From positions 1 to 64,000 of the forward strand of contig NZ_JAABRQ010000013.1 of assembly GCF_011390835.1 (NCBI RefSeq): a stretch of DNA of 64,000 nucleotides, in the 5' to 3' direction. Below are positions 39,213 through 53,021 of the stretch, one piece after another; position 1 is the first letter of the stretch, and each line of letters opens with the position of its first letter. The position numbers and the translations under genes are program-made. Under the pieces are notes generated by a model. That model made no database searches. It had not been told where the DNA came from and saw only the letters and a program-made list of their open reading frames with translations. Source of the DNA: Hydrogenophaga sp. (GTDB lineage: Bacteria; Pseudomonadota; Gammaproteobacteria; Burkholderiales; Burkholderiaceae_C).

Positions 39213-39709
39213 AATGGCTGCTACCCACCCTGATTCTGGCTTTCGCGACCAGCGCCGCGCAGGCGCAGGCGGCTGCCGCGCCCAAACAAAGCAGATCCCA
39301 CAATGGCAAGGCCACCCAGGTCGCGCAACCGGCGCCGGAGAGGGATCTCACGCCGACGGAGCTGGCGGTGGCCGAGCGAGTTCACGTGGGCCGCTTGCCG
39401 TGTGAGCTGGGGCAGGTGGTCACGCTCACGCCCGATGCCCAGTCGCCGGGTTACTTTGACCTGCAGGTGAAAAAAGCCAAGTTCCGCATGTTCGCGGTGG
39501 AAAGCAAGTCCGGCGCTGTGCGCTTGGAGGCGCTCACCGGCGACGCCGTCTGGCTGCAGCTGTCCAATAAGTCGATGCTGGTCAACTCCAAGCTGGGACA
39601 GCGCATGGCGGATGTTTGCACCAGCCCCGAGCAGCTGCTTGTGGCCCAGGCGTTTGAAAAATCACCACCTCCCGGCCTGCTGGACGACCCCGTCGTCACC
39701 CGACCTTGA
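39209..39709 (+). CDS. Conserved periplasmic protein of unknown function
   Basis: A 166-residue protein with a clear signal peptide ([20 protein letters not shown]) followed by an Ala/Gln/Ser-rich stretch and a small conserved domain (LTPTELAVAERVHVGRLPCE, then YFDLQVKKAKFRMFAVESKS). Two Cys residues (in LPCELG and DVCTSP) could form a disulfide. I do not recognise a function. Its ATG overlaps the stop of the CitE-like gene (ATGA), so the two are translationally linked, and acnB follows after 73 bp. Confidence 0.75.
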   Translation: MKWLLPTLILAFATSAAQAQAAAAPKQSRSHNGKATQVAQPAPERDLTPTELAVAERVHVGRLPCELGQVVTLTPDAQSPGYFDLQVKKAKFRMFAVESKSGAVRLEALTGDAVWLQLSNKSMLVNSKLGQRMADVCTSPEQLLVAQAFEKSPPPGLLDDPVVTRP

Positions 39710-39782
39710 CCCGCTCTGCCAGCCCGGGCGGGACCCGTTTTTTGCCAGTTGAATTTGTTTGAAACGTACGGAGAAAAAAATC

Positions 39783-42368
39783 ATGTTGAAAGCCTACCGT
39801 GACCATGTGGCCGAACGCGCCGCCCTGGGTATTCCCCCCCTCCCATTGAGTGCGCAGCAAACCGCCGATCTGATCGAGTTGCTGAAGAACCCACCCAAGG
39901 GCGAAGAAGCCACGCTGCTTGAGCTGATCACGCACCGCGTGCCGGCCGGCGTGGACGATGCCGCCAAGGTGAAGGCCAGCTACCTCGCTGCCGTGGCCCA
40001 CGGCACCGAGAAGTGCGCGCTGATCAGCCGCGAAAAAGCCACCGAGTTGCTGGGCACCATGCTGGGTGGCTTCAACCTCACGCCGCTGATCGATCTGCTG
40101 GACGACGCAGTCGTGGCGCCGGTGGCCGCCGAGGGCTTGAAGAAAACCCTGCTCATGTTCGACCAGTTCCACGATGTGAAGGACAAGGCCGACAAGGGCA
40201 ACGCACTGGCCAAGGCCGTGGTTCAGAGCTGGGCCGACGCCGAGTGGTTCACCAGCCGCCCCGAAGTGCCCAAGAGCATCACGCTCACCGTGCTGAAGGT
40301 GACCGGCGAGACCAACACCGATGACCTGTCGCCCGCGCCCGATGCCTGGAGCCGCCCCGACATTCCGCTGCATGCACTGGCCATGCTGAAGAACAAGCGC
40401 GAGGGCATCACGCCCGAAGAAGACGGCAAGCGCGGCCCGATCAAGTTCATCGAAGACCTGCGCGCCAAGGGCCACCTGGTGGCCTATGTGGGCGACGTGG
40501 TCGGCACCGGATCCAGCCGCAAGTCGGCCACCAACAGCGTGCTTTGGTTCACCGGTGAAGACATTCCCTTTGTCCCCAACAAGCGCTTCGGTGGTGTTTG
40601 CCTCGGCTCCAAGATCGCGCCGATTTTCTACAACACCATGGAAGACGCTGGCGCGTTGCCGATCGAGCTGGACGTGAGCCAGATGAACATGGGCGACACC
40701 ATCGAGCTGCGCCCCTACGAAGGCAAGGCGCTGAAGGACGGCAAGGTGATCGCTGAGTTCACGGTGAAAAGCGAGGTACTGTTTGATGAAGTGCGCGCCG
40801 GTGGCCGCATTCCGCTCATCATCGGCCGCGGCCTCACCGCCAAGGCGCGGGAAGCCTTGGGCCTTAAGCCTTCCACCCTGTTCCGTCTGCCGGTCGTGCC
40901 GTCTGGCAAGGTCAAGGGCTTCACCCTGGCGCAGAAGATGGTGGGGCGTGCCTGTGGCCTGCCTGAAGGCCAGGGCGTGCTGCCCGGCACCTACTGCGAA
41001 CCCAAGATGACCAGCGTGGGCAGCCAGGACACCACCGGCCCGATGACACGCGACGAACTGAAAGACCTGGCCTGTTTGGGCTTCAGCTCTGACCTGGTCA
41101 TGCAGTCTTTCTGCCACACCGCCGCCTATCCCAAGCCCGTGGACGTGACCATGCACCACGAGCTGCCCGATTTCATCAGCACGCGTGGCGGCATTTCGCT
41201 GCGCCCGGGCGACGGCATCATCCACAGCTGGCTCAACCGCATGCTGCTGCCCGACACCGTGGGCACTGGTGGTGACAGCCACACCCGTTTCCCCATCGGC
41301 ATTAGCTTTCCGGCAGGTTCCGGCCTGGTGGCTTTTGCTGCAGCCACCGGCGTGATGCCGCTGGACATGCCCGAGTCGGTGCTGGTGCGATTCAAGGGCA
41401 AGATGCAACCCGGCGTGACGCTGCGCGACCTGGTGCACGCGATTCCGCTCTACGCCATCAAGGCCGGCTTGCTGACTGTGGAGAAGAAGGGCAAGAAAAA
41501 CATCTTCTCTGGCCGCATTCTGGAGATCGAAGGTCTGCCCGACATGAAGGTGGAGCAGGCTTTTGAGCTGAGCGACGCGTCTGCTGAGCGCTCAGCCGCT
41601 GGTTGCACCGTACGCCTGAACAAGGAGCCGGTGATCGAGTACATCAACTCCAACATCGTGCTGCTCAAAAACATGATCGCCCAGGGCTACCACGACGAGC
41701 GCACCATCGCCCGCCGCATCAAGGCCATGGAAGCCTGGCTGGCCAAGCCCGAGCTGCTGGCGCCCGACGCGGGTGCAGAGTACGCCGCCGTGATCGAGAT
41801 CGATCTGGCAGAGATCAGCGAGCCCATCGTCTGCTGCCCGAACGACCCGGACGACGCCAAGACCCTGTCTGACGTGGCCGGTGCCGCCATCGACGAGGTC
41901 TTCATCGGCTCGTGCATGACCAACATCGGTCACTTCCGTGCAGCGTCTAAGCTGCTGGAAGGCAAGCGCGACATCCCGGTGAAGCTGTGGATGGCACCGC
42001 CCACCAAGATGGACGCCAAGCAGCTCACCGACGAAGGCCACTACGGGGTGTTCGGTGCCGCTGGTGCCCGCATGGAAATGCCGGGCTGTTCGCTGTGCAT
42101 GGGCAACCAGGCGCAGGTCAGAGAGGGCGCCACGGTGATGAGCACCAGCACGCGCAATTTCCCCAACCGCCTGGGCAAGAACTCCAACGTCTACCTCGGT
42201 TCGGCCGAACTGGCCGCGATTTGTTCCAAGCTGGGCAGGATCCCGACCAAGGCCGAGTACCTGACCGACATGGGCGTGCTCAGCACCAACGGCGACGCGG
42301 TCTACAAGTATTTGAATTTCGACCAGATCGACGAGTACGTGGACACCGCCAAGGGCGTGGCGGCCTGA
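39783..42368 (+). CDS. acnB: Aconitate hydratase B
   Basis: Iron-sulfur enzyme isomerising citrate and isocitrate. It is 861 residues with the HEAT-like N-terminal domain of AcnB ([20 protein letters not shown]), the swivel domain with [16 protein letters not shown], and the aconitase core with cluster Cys in [13 protein letters not shown] and [10 protein letters not shown]. The start at 39783 follows a GGAG site; an upstream ATG would add eight residues. A UUCG-loop terminator follows. Confidence 0.97.
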   Translation: MLKAYRDHVAERAALGIPPLPLSAQQTADLIELLKNPPKGEEATLLELITHRVPAGVDDAAKVKASYLAAVAHGTEKCALISREKATELLGTMLGGFNLTPLIDLLDDAVVAPVAAEGLKKTLLMFDQFHDVKDKADKGNALAKAVVQSWADAEWFTSRPEVPKSITLTVLKVTGETNTDDLSPAPDAWSRPDIPLHALAMLKNKREGITPEEDGKRGPIKFIEDLRAKGHLVAYVGDVVGTGSSRKSATNSVLWFTGEDIPFVPNKRFGGVCLGSKIAPIFYNTMEDAGALPIELDVSQMNMGDTIELRPYEGKALKDGKVIAEFTVKSEVLFDEVRAGGRIPLIIGRGLTAKAREALGLKPSTLFRLPVVPSGKVKGFTLAQKMVGRACGLPEGQGVLPGTYCEPKMTSVGSQDTTGPMTRDELKDLACLGFSSDLVMQSFCHTAAYPKPVDVTMHHELPDFISTRGGISLRPGDGIIHSWLNRMLLPDTVGTGGDSHTRFPIGISFPAGSGLVAFAAATGVMPLDMPESVLVRFKGKMQPGVTLRDLVHAIPLYAIKAGLLTVEKKGKKNIFSGRILEIEGLPDMKVEQAFELSDASAERSAAGCTVRLNKEPVIEYINSNIVLLKNMIAQGYHDERTIARRIKAMEAWLAKPELLAPDAGAEYAAVIEIDLAEISEPIVCCPNDPDDAKTLSDVAGAAIDEVFIGSCMTNIGHFRAASKLLEGKRDIPVKLWMAPPTKMDAKQLTDEGHYGVFGAAGARMEMPGCSLCMGNQAQVREGATVMSTSTRNFPNRLGKNSNVYLGSAELAAICSKLGRIPTKAEYLTDMGVLSTNGDAVYKYLNFDQIDEYVDTAKGVAA

Positions 42369-42390
42369 TCGCCGTTCCGATTGCATCACC

Positions 42391-42415
42391 AGCGGCCTTC
42401 GGGCCGCTTTTTTTT
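42391..42415 (+). terminator. Rho-independent terminator after acnB
   Basis: AGCGGCC and GGCCGCT form a 7-bp stem capped by the stable TTCG tetraloop, followed by a run of T. It lies 22 bp after the acnB stop and also faces the convergent DUF364 gene. Confidence 0.9.
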
Positions 42416-42442
42416 GGGTTGTGCGAGCGGAGCCAACGCAGC

Positions 42443-43330
42443 TCAGGCGGCCGAGGCGCCAATGCCAGTCAGGGCGCGCCAGCCTGGCCAGTCGCGCCTG
42501 CCAATCGCGAATTTGGCCGCTGCCGCGCTCCACGACGCGCCACTGGCCATGGCTTCGCGGAACGCTGAAGGGTCAATCACCCGCGTGCCGCCGAGCAGGG
42601 TGACGCCGCGTTCAAACAGGGCGTCGGGCCAGAGACCGGCCGAGGGTCCAATCACCGCGAAGTGCTCGGCGCGCGGTGCGGCTGTCAGCATGTCGTCCAG
42701 GGTGTCGTTGAGCAGCATGGTCGAGGTGCCGACCACGAGGTTGCAGTCTTCCAGGGTCGAGCGGTCCAGCGAAATCGACAAGCCGGGGAAGCGCTCGCGC
42801 TGGCGCGCCACCATGGCTCCGTTCATCTCCACCACACTCAGCCGCCCGCCAGCTTCGGTCACCCGCTGCACCAGCGGGGGAAAGAAGCCGATCATGCCGA
42901 GGTGGTCGTGCGGCCCCAGTTCGATGTCACCCAGCGAGTTGCCGGCGGGCGGTGGCTGGTAGCCCACCTGGCGCCAGACCGAATCGGTCAAGGCGTTGAT
43001 CGCGGCCAGCGCCAGGGCACGCTCGACCGCGCTGCCATCCACCAGCCGGTGGGCCAGTACCAAAGGGTCGGCGCCAGCCAGCGGCGCGCTCGCCCTGCTG
43101 CCATGCTGGGCCACCAGCGCCTGCAGGGTGTCACCCAGCAGCACGTAAGAGAGACCAAAACCGCCATCTGCCAGTTCAATGGCGCAGAACTCGGCATCGT
43201 GCGGCTGGCCGGTGGGTGCGCGCGCCGGTACATGAAGCTGGACCACCGGTGAGGGCGTAAACACCTGCGCAATGCGCTTAATCTGCGCGAGCAGGCTGTG
43301 GGCAATCGGCGTAAGGTTGGGCATGGTCAT
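42443..43330 (-). CDS. DUF364 family protein (putative metal-chelation domain)
   Basis: A 295-residue cytosolic protein. The N-terminal DUF4213-like part (AEFCAIELADGGFGLSYVLLGDTLQ) precedes a DUF364 Rossmann-like half (HLGMIGFFPPLVQRVTEAGG, NLVVGTSTMLLNDTLDDML, AVIGPSAGLWPDALFERGV). DUF364 proteins have been proposed to bind or chelate metals; the role is not established. It is oriented against both flanking aconitase genes. Start 43330 or 43324. Confidence 0.82.
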   Translation of the reverse strand: MTMPNLTPIAHSLLAQIKRIAQVFTPSPVVQLHVPARAPTGQPHDAEFCAIELADGGFGLSYVLLGDTLQALVAQHGSRASAPLAGADPLVLAHRLVDGSAVERALALAAINALTDSVWRQVGYQPPPAGNSLGDIELGPHDHLGMIGFFPPLVQRVTEAGGRLSVVEMNGAMVARQRERFPGLSISLDRSTLEDCNLVVGTSTMLLNDTLDDMLTAAPRAEHFAVIGPSAGLWPDALFERGVTLLGGTRVIDPSAFREAMASGASWSAAAAKFAIGRRDWPGWRALTGIGASAA

Positions 43331-43454
43331 GCACCATCGTATCGCCTGGCCACGTTCGAATCCGCCCGTTTCGGGCGACAGTAACCGCGCCGTGGTCACA
43401 GGTATGCGGGCGGTTCACAATGGGTAGGTGTCTGTTCCCCAAGAGGAGTGTTTC

Positions 43455-46319
<2,865 letters not shown>

Positions 46320-46425
46320 GCGGGGCGCCGCAACGCGGCATGATGTATCGAACCGCGTCCATCCTGGCGCGGTGACCCAGCCGCCGGACCCGGCCCTGCC
46401 GGACCCGTGGCGCCAAGGAGCTGCC

Positions 46426-47334
46426 ATGCGAAAGCCCGCTCTCTACAGCCGGTCGGACCGAGGCTCGACTGCGCGGGTACCCCAGCCGCCGGCGACGGAC
46501 ACGGTGGTGCCTTCCGTACCCCGCGCTCGCTGGCGCACCGCACTGTCGGCTGCGGCGGTCAATCCACGGGTGATGTGGGCGGCCTTGGCCCTGCTGGCCA
46601 CGCTTCTACTGGTCAGCGTGCTCCAGCGTGGTGCGCTGGGCCCCAAGGCGCTGACCCAGAAAGACATAGACGCCGCGGTGCTGCGCACGCTCACCACCCA
46701 GAACATGCCCTCGGCTGCGGCACGCGCGGCCGAAAAGATCCGCCCCGCAGTGGTGCGCGTCATGTCGTTCGCGAAGAACAAGCAGGGCGAAGAGGTGGAG
46801 CAAGGCGTGGGCACTGGCGTGGTCATCGTCGACAAGGGGGTCATCCTCACCAACCTGCATGTGGTGCAGTCGGCGCAGGTGATCAGGCTGGTGTTTGCCG
46901 ACGGCAGCGAGTCGGAAGCGTCGGTGACGGGCGCGCAGCCGGAAAATGACCTGGCGGTGCTGCAGGCCAAGACCATTCCCGATGACCTCATCGCCGCCAC
47001 GATGCGCAGCACGGCTGACCTAGTGCCAGGCGACCAGGTGGTGGCGATAGGCTTCCCGTTTGGCATCGGCCCCTCCACCTCGGCCGGCGTGATCTCCGGC
47101 CTTGGGCGCTCGTTCCGCTCGCCCGAGGGCGAGCAGGAAATTGGCAACCTGATCCAGTTCGACGCCGCGGCCAACCCGGGCAATTCGGGCGGGCCGCTGG
47201 TCACCATGAGTGGCGAAGTGGTCGGCATCGTCACCGGCATCCTCAACCCCACCAGCCACCGCACGTTTGTGGGCATTGGTTTTGCTGTGCCCATCGAGAG
47301 TGCTGCGTCTGCCGCTGGTTTGCCCCCTTTCTGA
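46426..47334 (+). CDS. Membrane-anchored trypsin-like serine protease (HtrA-type, no PDZ)
   Basis: A 302-residue protein with a charged cytoplasmic start of about 45 residues, one membrane segment (VMWAALALLATLLLVSVL) and an extracytoplasmic chymotrypsin-fold domain. Catalytic residues are the His in ILTNLHVVQS, the Asp in ENDLAVLQ and the Ser in NPGNSGGPLV. No PDZ domain follows. The ATG at 46426 has AAGGAG upstream; a GTG at 46372 would add 18 residues. It lies 41 bp before a MoxR gene and is probably cotranscribed with it. Confidence 0.88.
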   Translation: MRKPALYSRSDRGSTARVPQPPATDTVVPSVPRARWRTALSAAAVNPRVMWAALALLATLLLVSVLQRGALGPKALTQKDIDAAVLRTLTTQNMPSAAARAAEKIRPAVVRVMSFAKNKQGEEVEQGVGTGVVIVDKGVILTNLHVVQSAQVIRLVFADGSESEASVTGAQPENDLAVLQAKTIPDDLIAATMRSTADLVPGDQVVAIGFPFGIGPSTSAGVISGLGRSFRSPEGEQEIGNLIQFDAAANPGNSGGPLVTMSGEVVGIVTGILNPTSHRTFVGIGFAVPIESAASAAGLPPF

Positions 47335-47375
47335 ACGCCTGAAACGCTGAATCTGAACCTTACCCAGGAGACCCC

Positions 47376-48377
<1,002 letters not shown>

Positions 48378-48391
48378 CGGCGCGTTGCCCC

Positions 48392-49405
48392 ATGTTTGGC
48401 CTTTTCAAAAAAAGACGCCCTGAAGCCGAAGTGCCAGCGCCACCGGCGGCTGAGCCGTCGGAGCGCGCAGATGCCATGCTGCAGCGCCTGGAATGGACCG
48501 TGATCCGCCGGCTCGACGGCCTGCTGCAGGGCGATCACCGCACGCTCATGCGCGGCAGTGGTCTGGACCTGGCCGACTTGCGCGAGTACCAGCACCATGA
48601 CGACGTGCGCCATATCGACTGGAATGTGACGGCGCGCCTGCAGCAGCCGCATGTGCGCGTGTTCACCGAAGATCGTGAAATGTCGGCCTGGTTTCTGCTG
48701 GACCTGAGTCCATCGGTCGACTTCGGTTCGGGCTCGCAACGCAAGAGCGAGCTCTTGCTGGGTTTTGTTGCGGTGCTGGCCCGCCTGATCAGCCGCCACG
48801 GCAACCGCGTGGGAGCGGTGCAATACGGCGCGCTGGGCCAGGCTCAGGTCGACGCGGTGCTGCCTGCGCGAGGAGGACGCGCCCAGGTGCTGCGCTTGAT
48901 GCAGCTGGTGCGCAAAGGGGTGGCCGCATCGTCGACTCCGTCCAAGAACAATGGCGTGACGCGACTGGCCGATCTGTTGAGGAGCGCCACCCATGCAGTG
49001 CGCCAGCGCAGCACGGTGTTCGTGGTGTCGGATTTCATCAGCGAACCGGGCTGGGAAAAGCCGCTGGGGGAGCTGGCCCGGCGCCACGACGTGGTGGCGG
49101 TGCGGTTGCTCGATCCGCTGGAGCTCAACCTGCCCGACTTGGGCCTGGTGACGGTGCGCGATGCCGAGACCGGCGAGCAGATGCTGGTGGACACGCACGA
49201 CAGCGGTTTTCGCCAGCGCTTCGCCCGAATCGCCGCGCAGCGCGAGGCTCTGCTGCGTGAGAGCTTGAACCGAGCTGGTGTGGACACGCTGGAGCTGGCC
49301 ACCGACGACGACCTGGCCGATGCCATCCTGCGCTTCGTGGACCTGCGCCGTCGCCGCAGTGCCTTGCGCGCCGGGCAGCCACTGCCCGCCCACATGACCC
49401 GGTGA
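48392..49405 (+). CDS. DUF58 domain protein
   Basis: A 337-residue protein with the DUF58 signature (GLDLADLREYQHHDDVRHIDWNVTARLQQPHVR) near residues 65-95, followed by a degenerate VWA-like fold (SAWFLLDLSPSVDFGS, VVSDFISEPGWEKPL). It is the usual second gene of MoxR-DUF58-VWA operons. ATG 48392 follows the moxR stop by 14 bp. Function unknown; presumed partner of the MoxR ATPase. Confidence 0.88.
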   Translation: MFGLFKKRRPEAEVPAPPAAEPSERADAMLQRLEWTVIRRLDGLLQGDHRTLMRGSGLDLADLREYQHHDDVRHIDWNVTARLQQPHVRVFTEDREMSAWFLLDLSPSVDFGSGSQRKSELLLGFVAVLARLISRHGNRVGAVQYGALGQAQVDAVLPARGGRAQVLRLMQLVRKGVAASSTPSKNNGVTRLADLLRSATHAVRQRSTVFVVSDFISEPGWEKPLGELARRHDVVAVRLLDPLELNLPDLGLVTVRDAETGEQMLVDTHDSGFRQRFARIAAQREALLRESLNRAGVDTLELATDDDLADAILRFVDLRRRRSALRAGQPLPAHMTR

Positions 49406-49481
49406 TGCCTGCCATGCCGAATGATCTCTTGCTTGTTTTGCGTTCCGCCCGGCGCGGGGCACCGCACTTGGGAGCCCGACC

Positions 49482-50561
49482 ATGAACACCAACCTCTCCA
49501 ACTTGCCCGTCACCTTTCTCTGGCCGCAGTTCCTCTGGCTGTTGCTGGCGCTGCCCCTGCTGGTTCTGCTGTATTGGTGGTTGCTGCGCCGCCGGCGTCA
49601 GGCGTCGCTGCGGTTTGCCAGCCTGTCCATCGTGCGCGAAGCCATGGGCAAGAGCCCAGGCTGGCGCCGGCATGTGCCGCCGTTCCTGTTGCTGCTGGCG
49701 TTCGCCGCCATGCTGCTGGCCTCGGCTCGGCCCATGGCCACCATCGTGCTGCCCAGCACCGAGCAGACCATCATCCTGGCCATGGACGTCTCGGGCAGCA
49801 TGCGCGCCGAGGATGTGGAGCCCAACCGCCTGGTGGCATCACAAAACGCAGCCAAGGCTTTTCTGGCCGACTTGCCTCGCCATGTGAAAGTGGGCATCGT
49901 CGCGTTCGCCGGCACGGCGCAGGTGGTGCAGCCGGTCACGCTCAGCCGCGAAGACCTGAATGCGGCGATCGACAAGTTCCAGCTGCAGCGCGCCACCGCC
50001 ATCGGAAGCGCCCTGGTGGTCGCGCTCGGCGAGCTGTTTCCAGGCCAGGGCATCGACCTGGCCAGCCTGACCTACGGGCGCAACAACGATCCCTTCGCGC
50101 CACGAGGGCGCGCGATCGATCAGCCCAGGACCGAGCAAAAGGCTTTTCAACCGGTGCCGCCGGGCTCCTACGGATCGGCAGCCGTGATCCTGCTCACCGA
50201 CGGTCAGCGCACCACCGGCGTCGAAACGGCCGAGGCGGCCAAGATGGCGGCGGACCGCGGTGTGCGGGTGTACACCGTGGGTGTGGGCACGGTGGATGGC
50301 GAAGTCATCGGCTTTGAAGGCTGGTCCATGCGGGTCCGGCTGGACGAAGATACGCTGAAAGAAGTCGCCAAGACCACGCTGGGCGAGTACTACTACGCCG
50401 GCACCGCTGAAAATCTCAAGCAGGTCTACCAGTCGCTCAGTTCCCGGCTCACGGTGCAGAAGAAGGAGACGGAGGTCTCCGGTCTGCTGGCCTTGTTCGC
50501 TGCGCTGCTGGTGATGGTGTCCGCTGGTCTGTCGCTGGCCTGGTTCAACCGCGTGCTCTGA
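49482..50561 (+). CDS. VWA domain membrane protein, BatA-like
   Basis: A 359-residue protein. Two hydrophobic segments near the N-terminus (residues 12-35 and 66-82) precede a VWA domain with the complete metal site DVSGSM (102-107), TAIGS and LLTDGQRTTG; a last membrane helix ends the protein (LLALFAALLVMVSAGLSLAW). This is the architecture of BatA (Bacteroides aerotolerance-type) proteins. It follows DUF58 after 76 bp. Confidence 0.9.
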   Translation: MNTNLSNLPVTFLWPQFLWLLLALPLLVLLYWWLLRRRRQASLRFASLSIVREAMGKSPGWRRHVPPFLLLLAFAAMLLASARPMATIVLPSTEQTIILAMDVSGSMRAEDVEPNRLVASQNAAKAFLADLPRHVKVGIVAFAGTAQVVQPVTLSREDLNAAIDKFQLQRATAIGSALVVALGELFPGQGIDLASLTYGRNNDPFAPRGRAIDQPRTEQKAFQPVPPGSYGSAAVILLTDGQRTTGVETAEAAKMAADRGVRVYTVGVGTVDGEVIGFEGWSMRVRLDEDTLKEVAKTTLGEYYYAGTAENLKQVYQSLSSRLTVQKKETEVSGLLALFAALLVMVSAGLSLAWFNRVL

Positions 50562-50643
50562 GCCAACCCGCCTGGACGCCGGCGGCGGGCGGCGTTGCGT
50601 CGGGTCAAACCTTCCGCACGGATGGGCTGCACAATCGACAGCC

Positions 50644-51867
50644 ATGACGCAAGACGTGATCGTGGTCGGTGGGGGTATCGGTGGCCTGGGTGCTGCCCTG
50701 GCAATGGGCCGCTCGCAGATTCGTGTGCAGCTGCTGGAGCAGGCCACCGCTTTTGGTGAGGTGGGAGCGGGCTTGCAGCTGGGGCCCAATGCGGTGCGCG
50801 TGCTGGCCGACTGGGGTCTCAGCGATGCATTGGTGGACTGCGCCGCTTTTCCCGAAGCCTTGATGGTGCGCGACGCCCACGCGGGCAGCGTGCTGGGTCG
50901 GCTGCGACTGGGTCAGGCGATGCAGAAGCGCTATGGCCATCCCTATGCCACGCTGCACCGCGCCGATCTGCACGCTCTGTTGCTGAACGCCGTGCAACAG
51001 CAGGCACCGGTGTCGCTTCAGCTCGGTGCGCGCGTGGCGGGATACGCCGAGAGCACCAACGGGATTCGGGTGACGCTGGAAGACGATACCGCGTTCAGCG
51101 CCCAGGCCTTGATTGGCAGCGACGGGCTCTGGAGCCGCGTGCGCAGCCAGATGCTGGGCGCGCAGCCGGTGCGAGCCAGCGGTCACCTGGCCTACCGTGG
51201 CATGGTGCGCAGTGCCGACCTGCCGCTGGCCTTGCGCGCGCCGGTGGTCACCGCCTGGCTCGGACCGCAGCTGCATGTGGTGCATTACCCGGTGAAGCGT
51301 GGAGATTGGTTCAACGTGGTGGCGGTGGTGCATGGCGTGCTGGGTCAGGGTCACGGCGGTGCGGTGGGCGCCGATCCCCGCAGCTGGTCGCACCAGGCCC
51401 AGGCGGCCGATTTGTTTCGCGCCCTGGGGCCGGCCCACAGCGAGCTGCTGGCCATGATCGACGCGGTGTCCGGCTGGACACTCTGGGCGCTCAACGACCG
51501 ACCGCCGATGCGCGGACCCGGTGAGCATGCGCAGGGTCGCGTGGCGCTGCTGGGTGACGCCGCTCATCCGCTGCGCCCCTACCTCGCCCAGGGCGCCGCG
51601 ATGGCGCTGGAAGATGCCTGGACACTGGACCGCCTGCTTGCTGAACAGGGGGCGGTGTCTGCAGACACCTGGCCTCGTTTGCTAGAACGTTTCGCGCAGG
51701 CGCGCTGGCAGCGCAACGCGCGCGTGCAGCAGCGCTCGGCGCGCAACGGCTCCATCTTCCACGCCAGCGGAGTGGTGCGCCTGGGGCGCAACGCCGCCAT
51801 GGCCGCGCTGGGAGAAGCGCTGCTGGACAATCCCTGGCTCTATGCCGGCCCGCCCGAGCCTGTGTAG
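50644..51867 (+). CDS. FAD-dependent aromatic-ring monooxygenase (3-hydroxybenzoate 6-hydroxylase-like)
   Basis: A 407-residue group A flavoprotein monooxygenase. It shows the FAD fold GGGIGGLGAALAMGRSQ at the N-terminus, the second motif LIGSDGLWSRVR and the third motif GDAAHPLRPYLAQGAAMALED. The family includes salicylate and 3-hydroxybenzoate hydroxylases; the ring substrate cannot be fixed from sequence reading. It ends in TAG. The next gene, a Bug-type binding protein, lies beyond an intergenic repeat and could serve uptake of a related compound. Confidence 0.85.
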   Translation: MTQDVIVVGGGIGGLGAALAMGRSQIRVQLLEQATAFGEVGAGLQLGPNAVRVLADWGLSDALVDCAAFPEALMVRDAHAGSVLGRLRLGQAMQKRYGHPYATLHRADLHALLLNAVQQQAPVSLQLGARVAGYAESTNGIRVTLEDDTAFSAQALIGSDGLWSRVRSQMLGAQPVRASGHLAYRGMVRSADLPLALRAPVVTAWLGPQLHVVHYPVKRGDWFNVVAVVHGVLGQGHGGAVGADPRSWSHQAQAADLFRALGPAHSELLAMIDAVSGWTLWALNDRPPMRGPGEHAQGRVALLGDAAHPLRPYLAQGAAMALEDAWTLDRLLAEQGAVSADTWPRLLERFAQARWQRNARVQQRSARNGSIFHASGVVRLGRNAAMAALGEALLDNPWLYAGPPEPV

Positions 51868-51950
51868 TCCCCCTTCGCCGCCGCGCGGCTTCCCCCGAGG
51901 GGTAGCACACCTGAGGCCCGGCGAAGCCGGTTCCTTGGGGCGTGCTGGAC
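51868..51950. repeat. Intergenic repeat, type 1 (plus orientation)
   Basis: Begins directly after the stop codon of the monooxygenase gene. It contains CGCGGCTTCCCCCGAGGGG and the block GGCCCGGCGAAGCCGGTTCC, identical in 20 bases to that at 38057-38140, then CGTGCTGGAC (compare TGTGCTGGAA in the other copy). Confidence 0.75.
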
Positions 51951-52007
51951 ACGCGCCTGTGTGAGGGCTGTTAACCTGCTGTCTTTTTGACCCAACAGGA
52001 TCGCAAG

Positions 52008-52982
52008 ATGCACCGCACTCAACGCCGTTTTGTCATCGCCGCCGCTATCGCGCTGGCTTGCGCCACTTCGTCCGTGTTCGCTCAGGCCACCTGGCCCAGC
52101 CAGCCGATCAAGCTCGTGGTGGGATTCCCTGCGGGCTCCTCGCCCGACCTGATGGCCCGCACCCTGGCCGAACCGCTTGCGCAGGCGCTGGGTCAGCCGG
52201 TGGTGGTGGAGAATCGCGCCGGTGCCGGCGGCAACATCGCGGCGGCCTCGGTGGCTCGCGCAGACGATGACCACACCCTGGGTTTGATGATCAACGGCAA
52301 CCTCACCATTGCCAAGATCCTCAACCCGGCCACCACCTACGACCCGCTGACCGATCTCACCCCGGTGTCGCTGATCGCGGTGGCGCCGCTTGTGCTGACT
52401 GCGCCAATGAGCGCACCGGCGGACGGCGCGGCGTTTCTGGCCGCGGCGCGCCAGGCGGGTGATCGCTGGAACTACGGCACGCCTGGTGTGGGCACCGTGG
52501 CCCATCTGGGCATGGAGCTCATCAAATCGCGCGCTGGTATCTCGCCGGTGCACGTGCCCTACACCGGCAACCCCCAGGTGATCACCGCCATGATCAGCGA
52601 GCAGGTGCAGCTGGCCTTACTGCCACCAGGTCTGGCGATGGCCCAGGTACGAGGCGGCAAATTGCGCGCCATCGGTGTGACGTCGGCCGGCCGCAGCAGC
52701 GTGGTGCCCGAGGTGCCCACGCTGACCGAAGCCGGTGTGCGCAACCTGCAGCTGGAAATCTGGAATGCGGTGGCAGCACCCAACAGCCTGCCCAAGGCCC
52801 ACGTGAAGCGCTTGTCGGCGTTGCTGGTCGAGATTGTTCGCCGTCCCGACGTGCGCGAAAAAATCCTGGCACAAGGCTGGCAGGTCACCGGTACGTCACC
52901 CGAAGGCCTGGCCAACCGCATCCGCGTCGACACAGCTGCCATGTCGGACGTGATCCTGCGCAACGGCATTCAGGCCAAGTGA
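52008..52982 (+). CDS. Bug-type periplasmic solute-binding protein (tripartite tricarboxylate transporter family)
   Basis: A 324-residue exported binding protein: signal peptide (RRFVIAAAIALACATSSVFAQA) then the Bug signature WPSQPIKLVVGFPAGSSPDL and VVVENRAGAGGNIAA, with PHV-type contacts in GVGTVAHLGMELIK. Bug proteins bind carboxylates; Burkholderiales carry many without the transporter genes, as here. ATG 52008 is preferred with AGGA upstream. The tail-sheath gene follows after 39 bp. Confidence 0.92.
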   Translation: MHRTQRRFVIAAAIALACATSSVFAQATWPSQPIKLVVGFPAGSSPDLMARTLAEPLAQALGQPVVVENRAGAGGNIAAASVARADDDHTLGLMINGNLTIAKILNPATTYDPLTDLTPVSLIAVAPLVLTAPMSAPADGAAFLAAARQAGDRWNYGTPGVGTVAHLGMELIKSRAGISPVHVPYTGNPQVITAMISEQVQLALLPPGLAMAQVRGGKLRAIGVTSAGRSSVVPEVPTLTEAGVRNLQLEIWNAVAAPNSLPKAHVKRLSALLVEIVRRPDVREKILAQGWQVTGTSPEGLANRIRVDTAAMSDVILRNGIQAK

Positions 52983-53021
52983 GCTGAGCTTCGCTCGGGA
53001 CCAGGCTCAAGGAGTCACCAT

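Noticed and set aside
39696-41438. 580-codon minus-strand ORF opposite acnB
   Set aside because: No family features, His/Gln/Val-rich, fully inside acnB.
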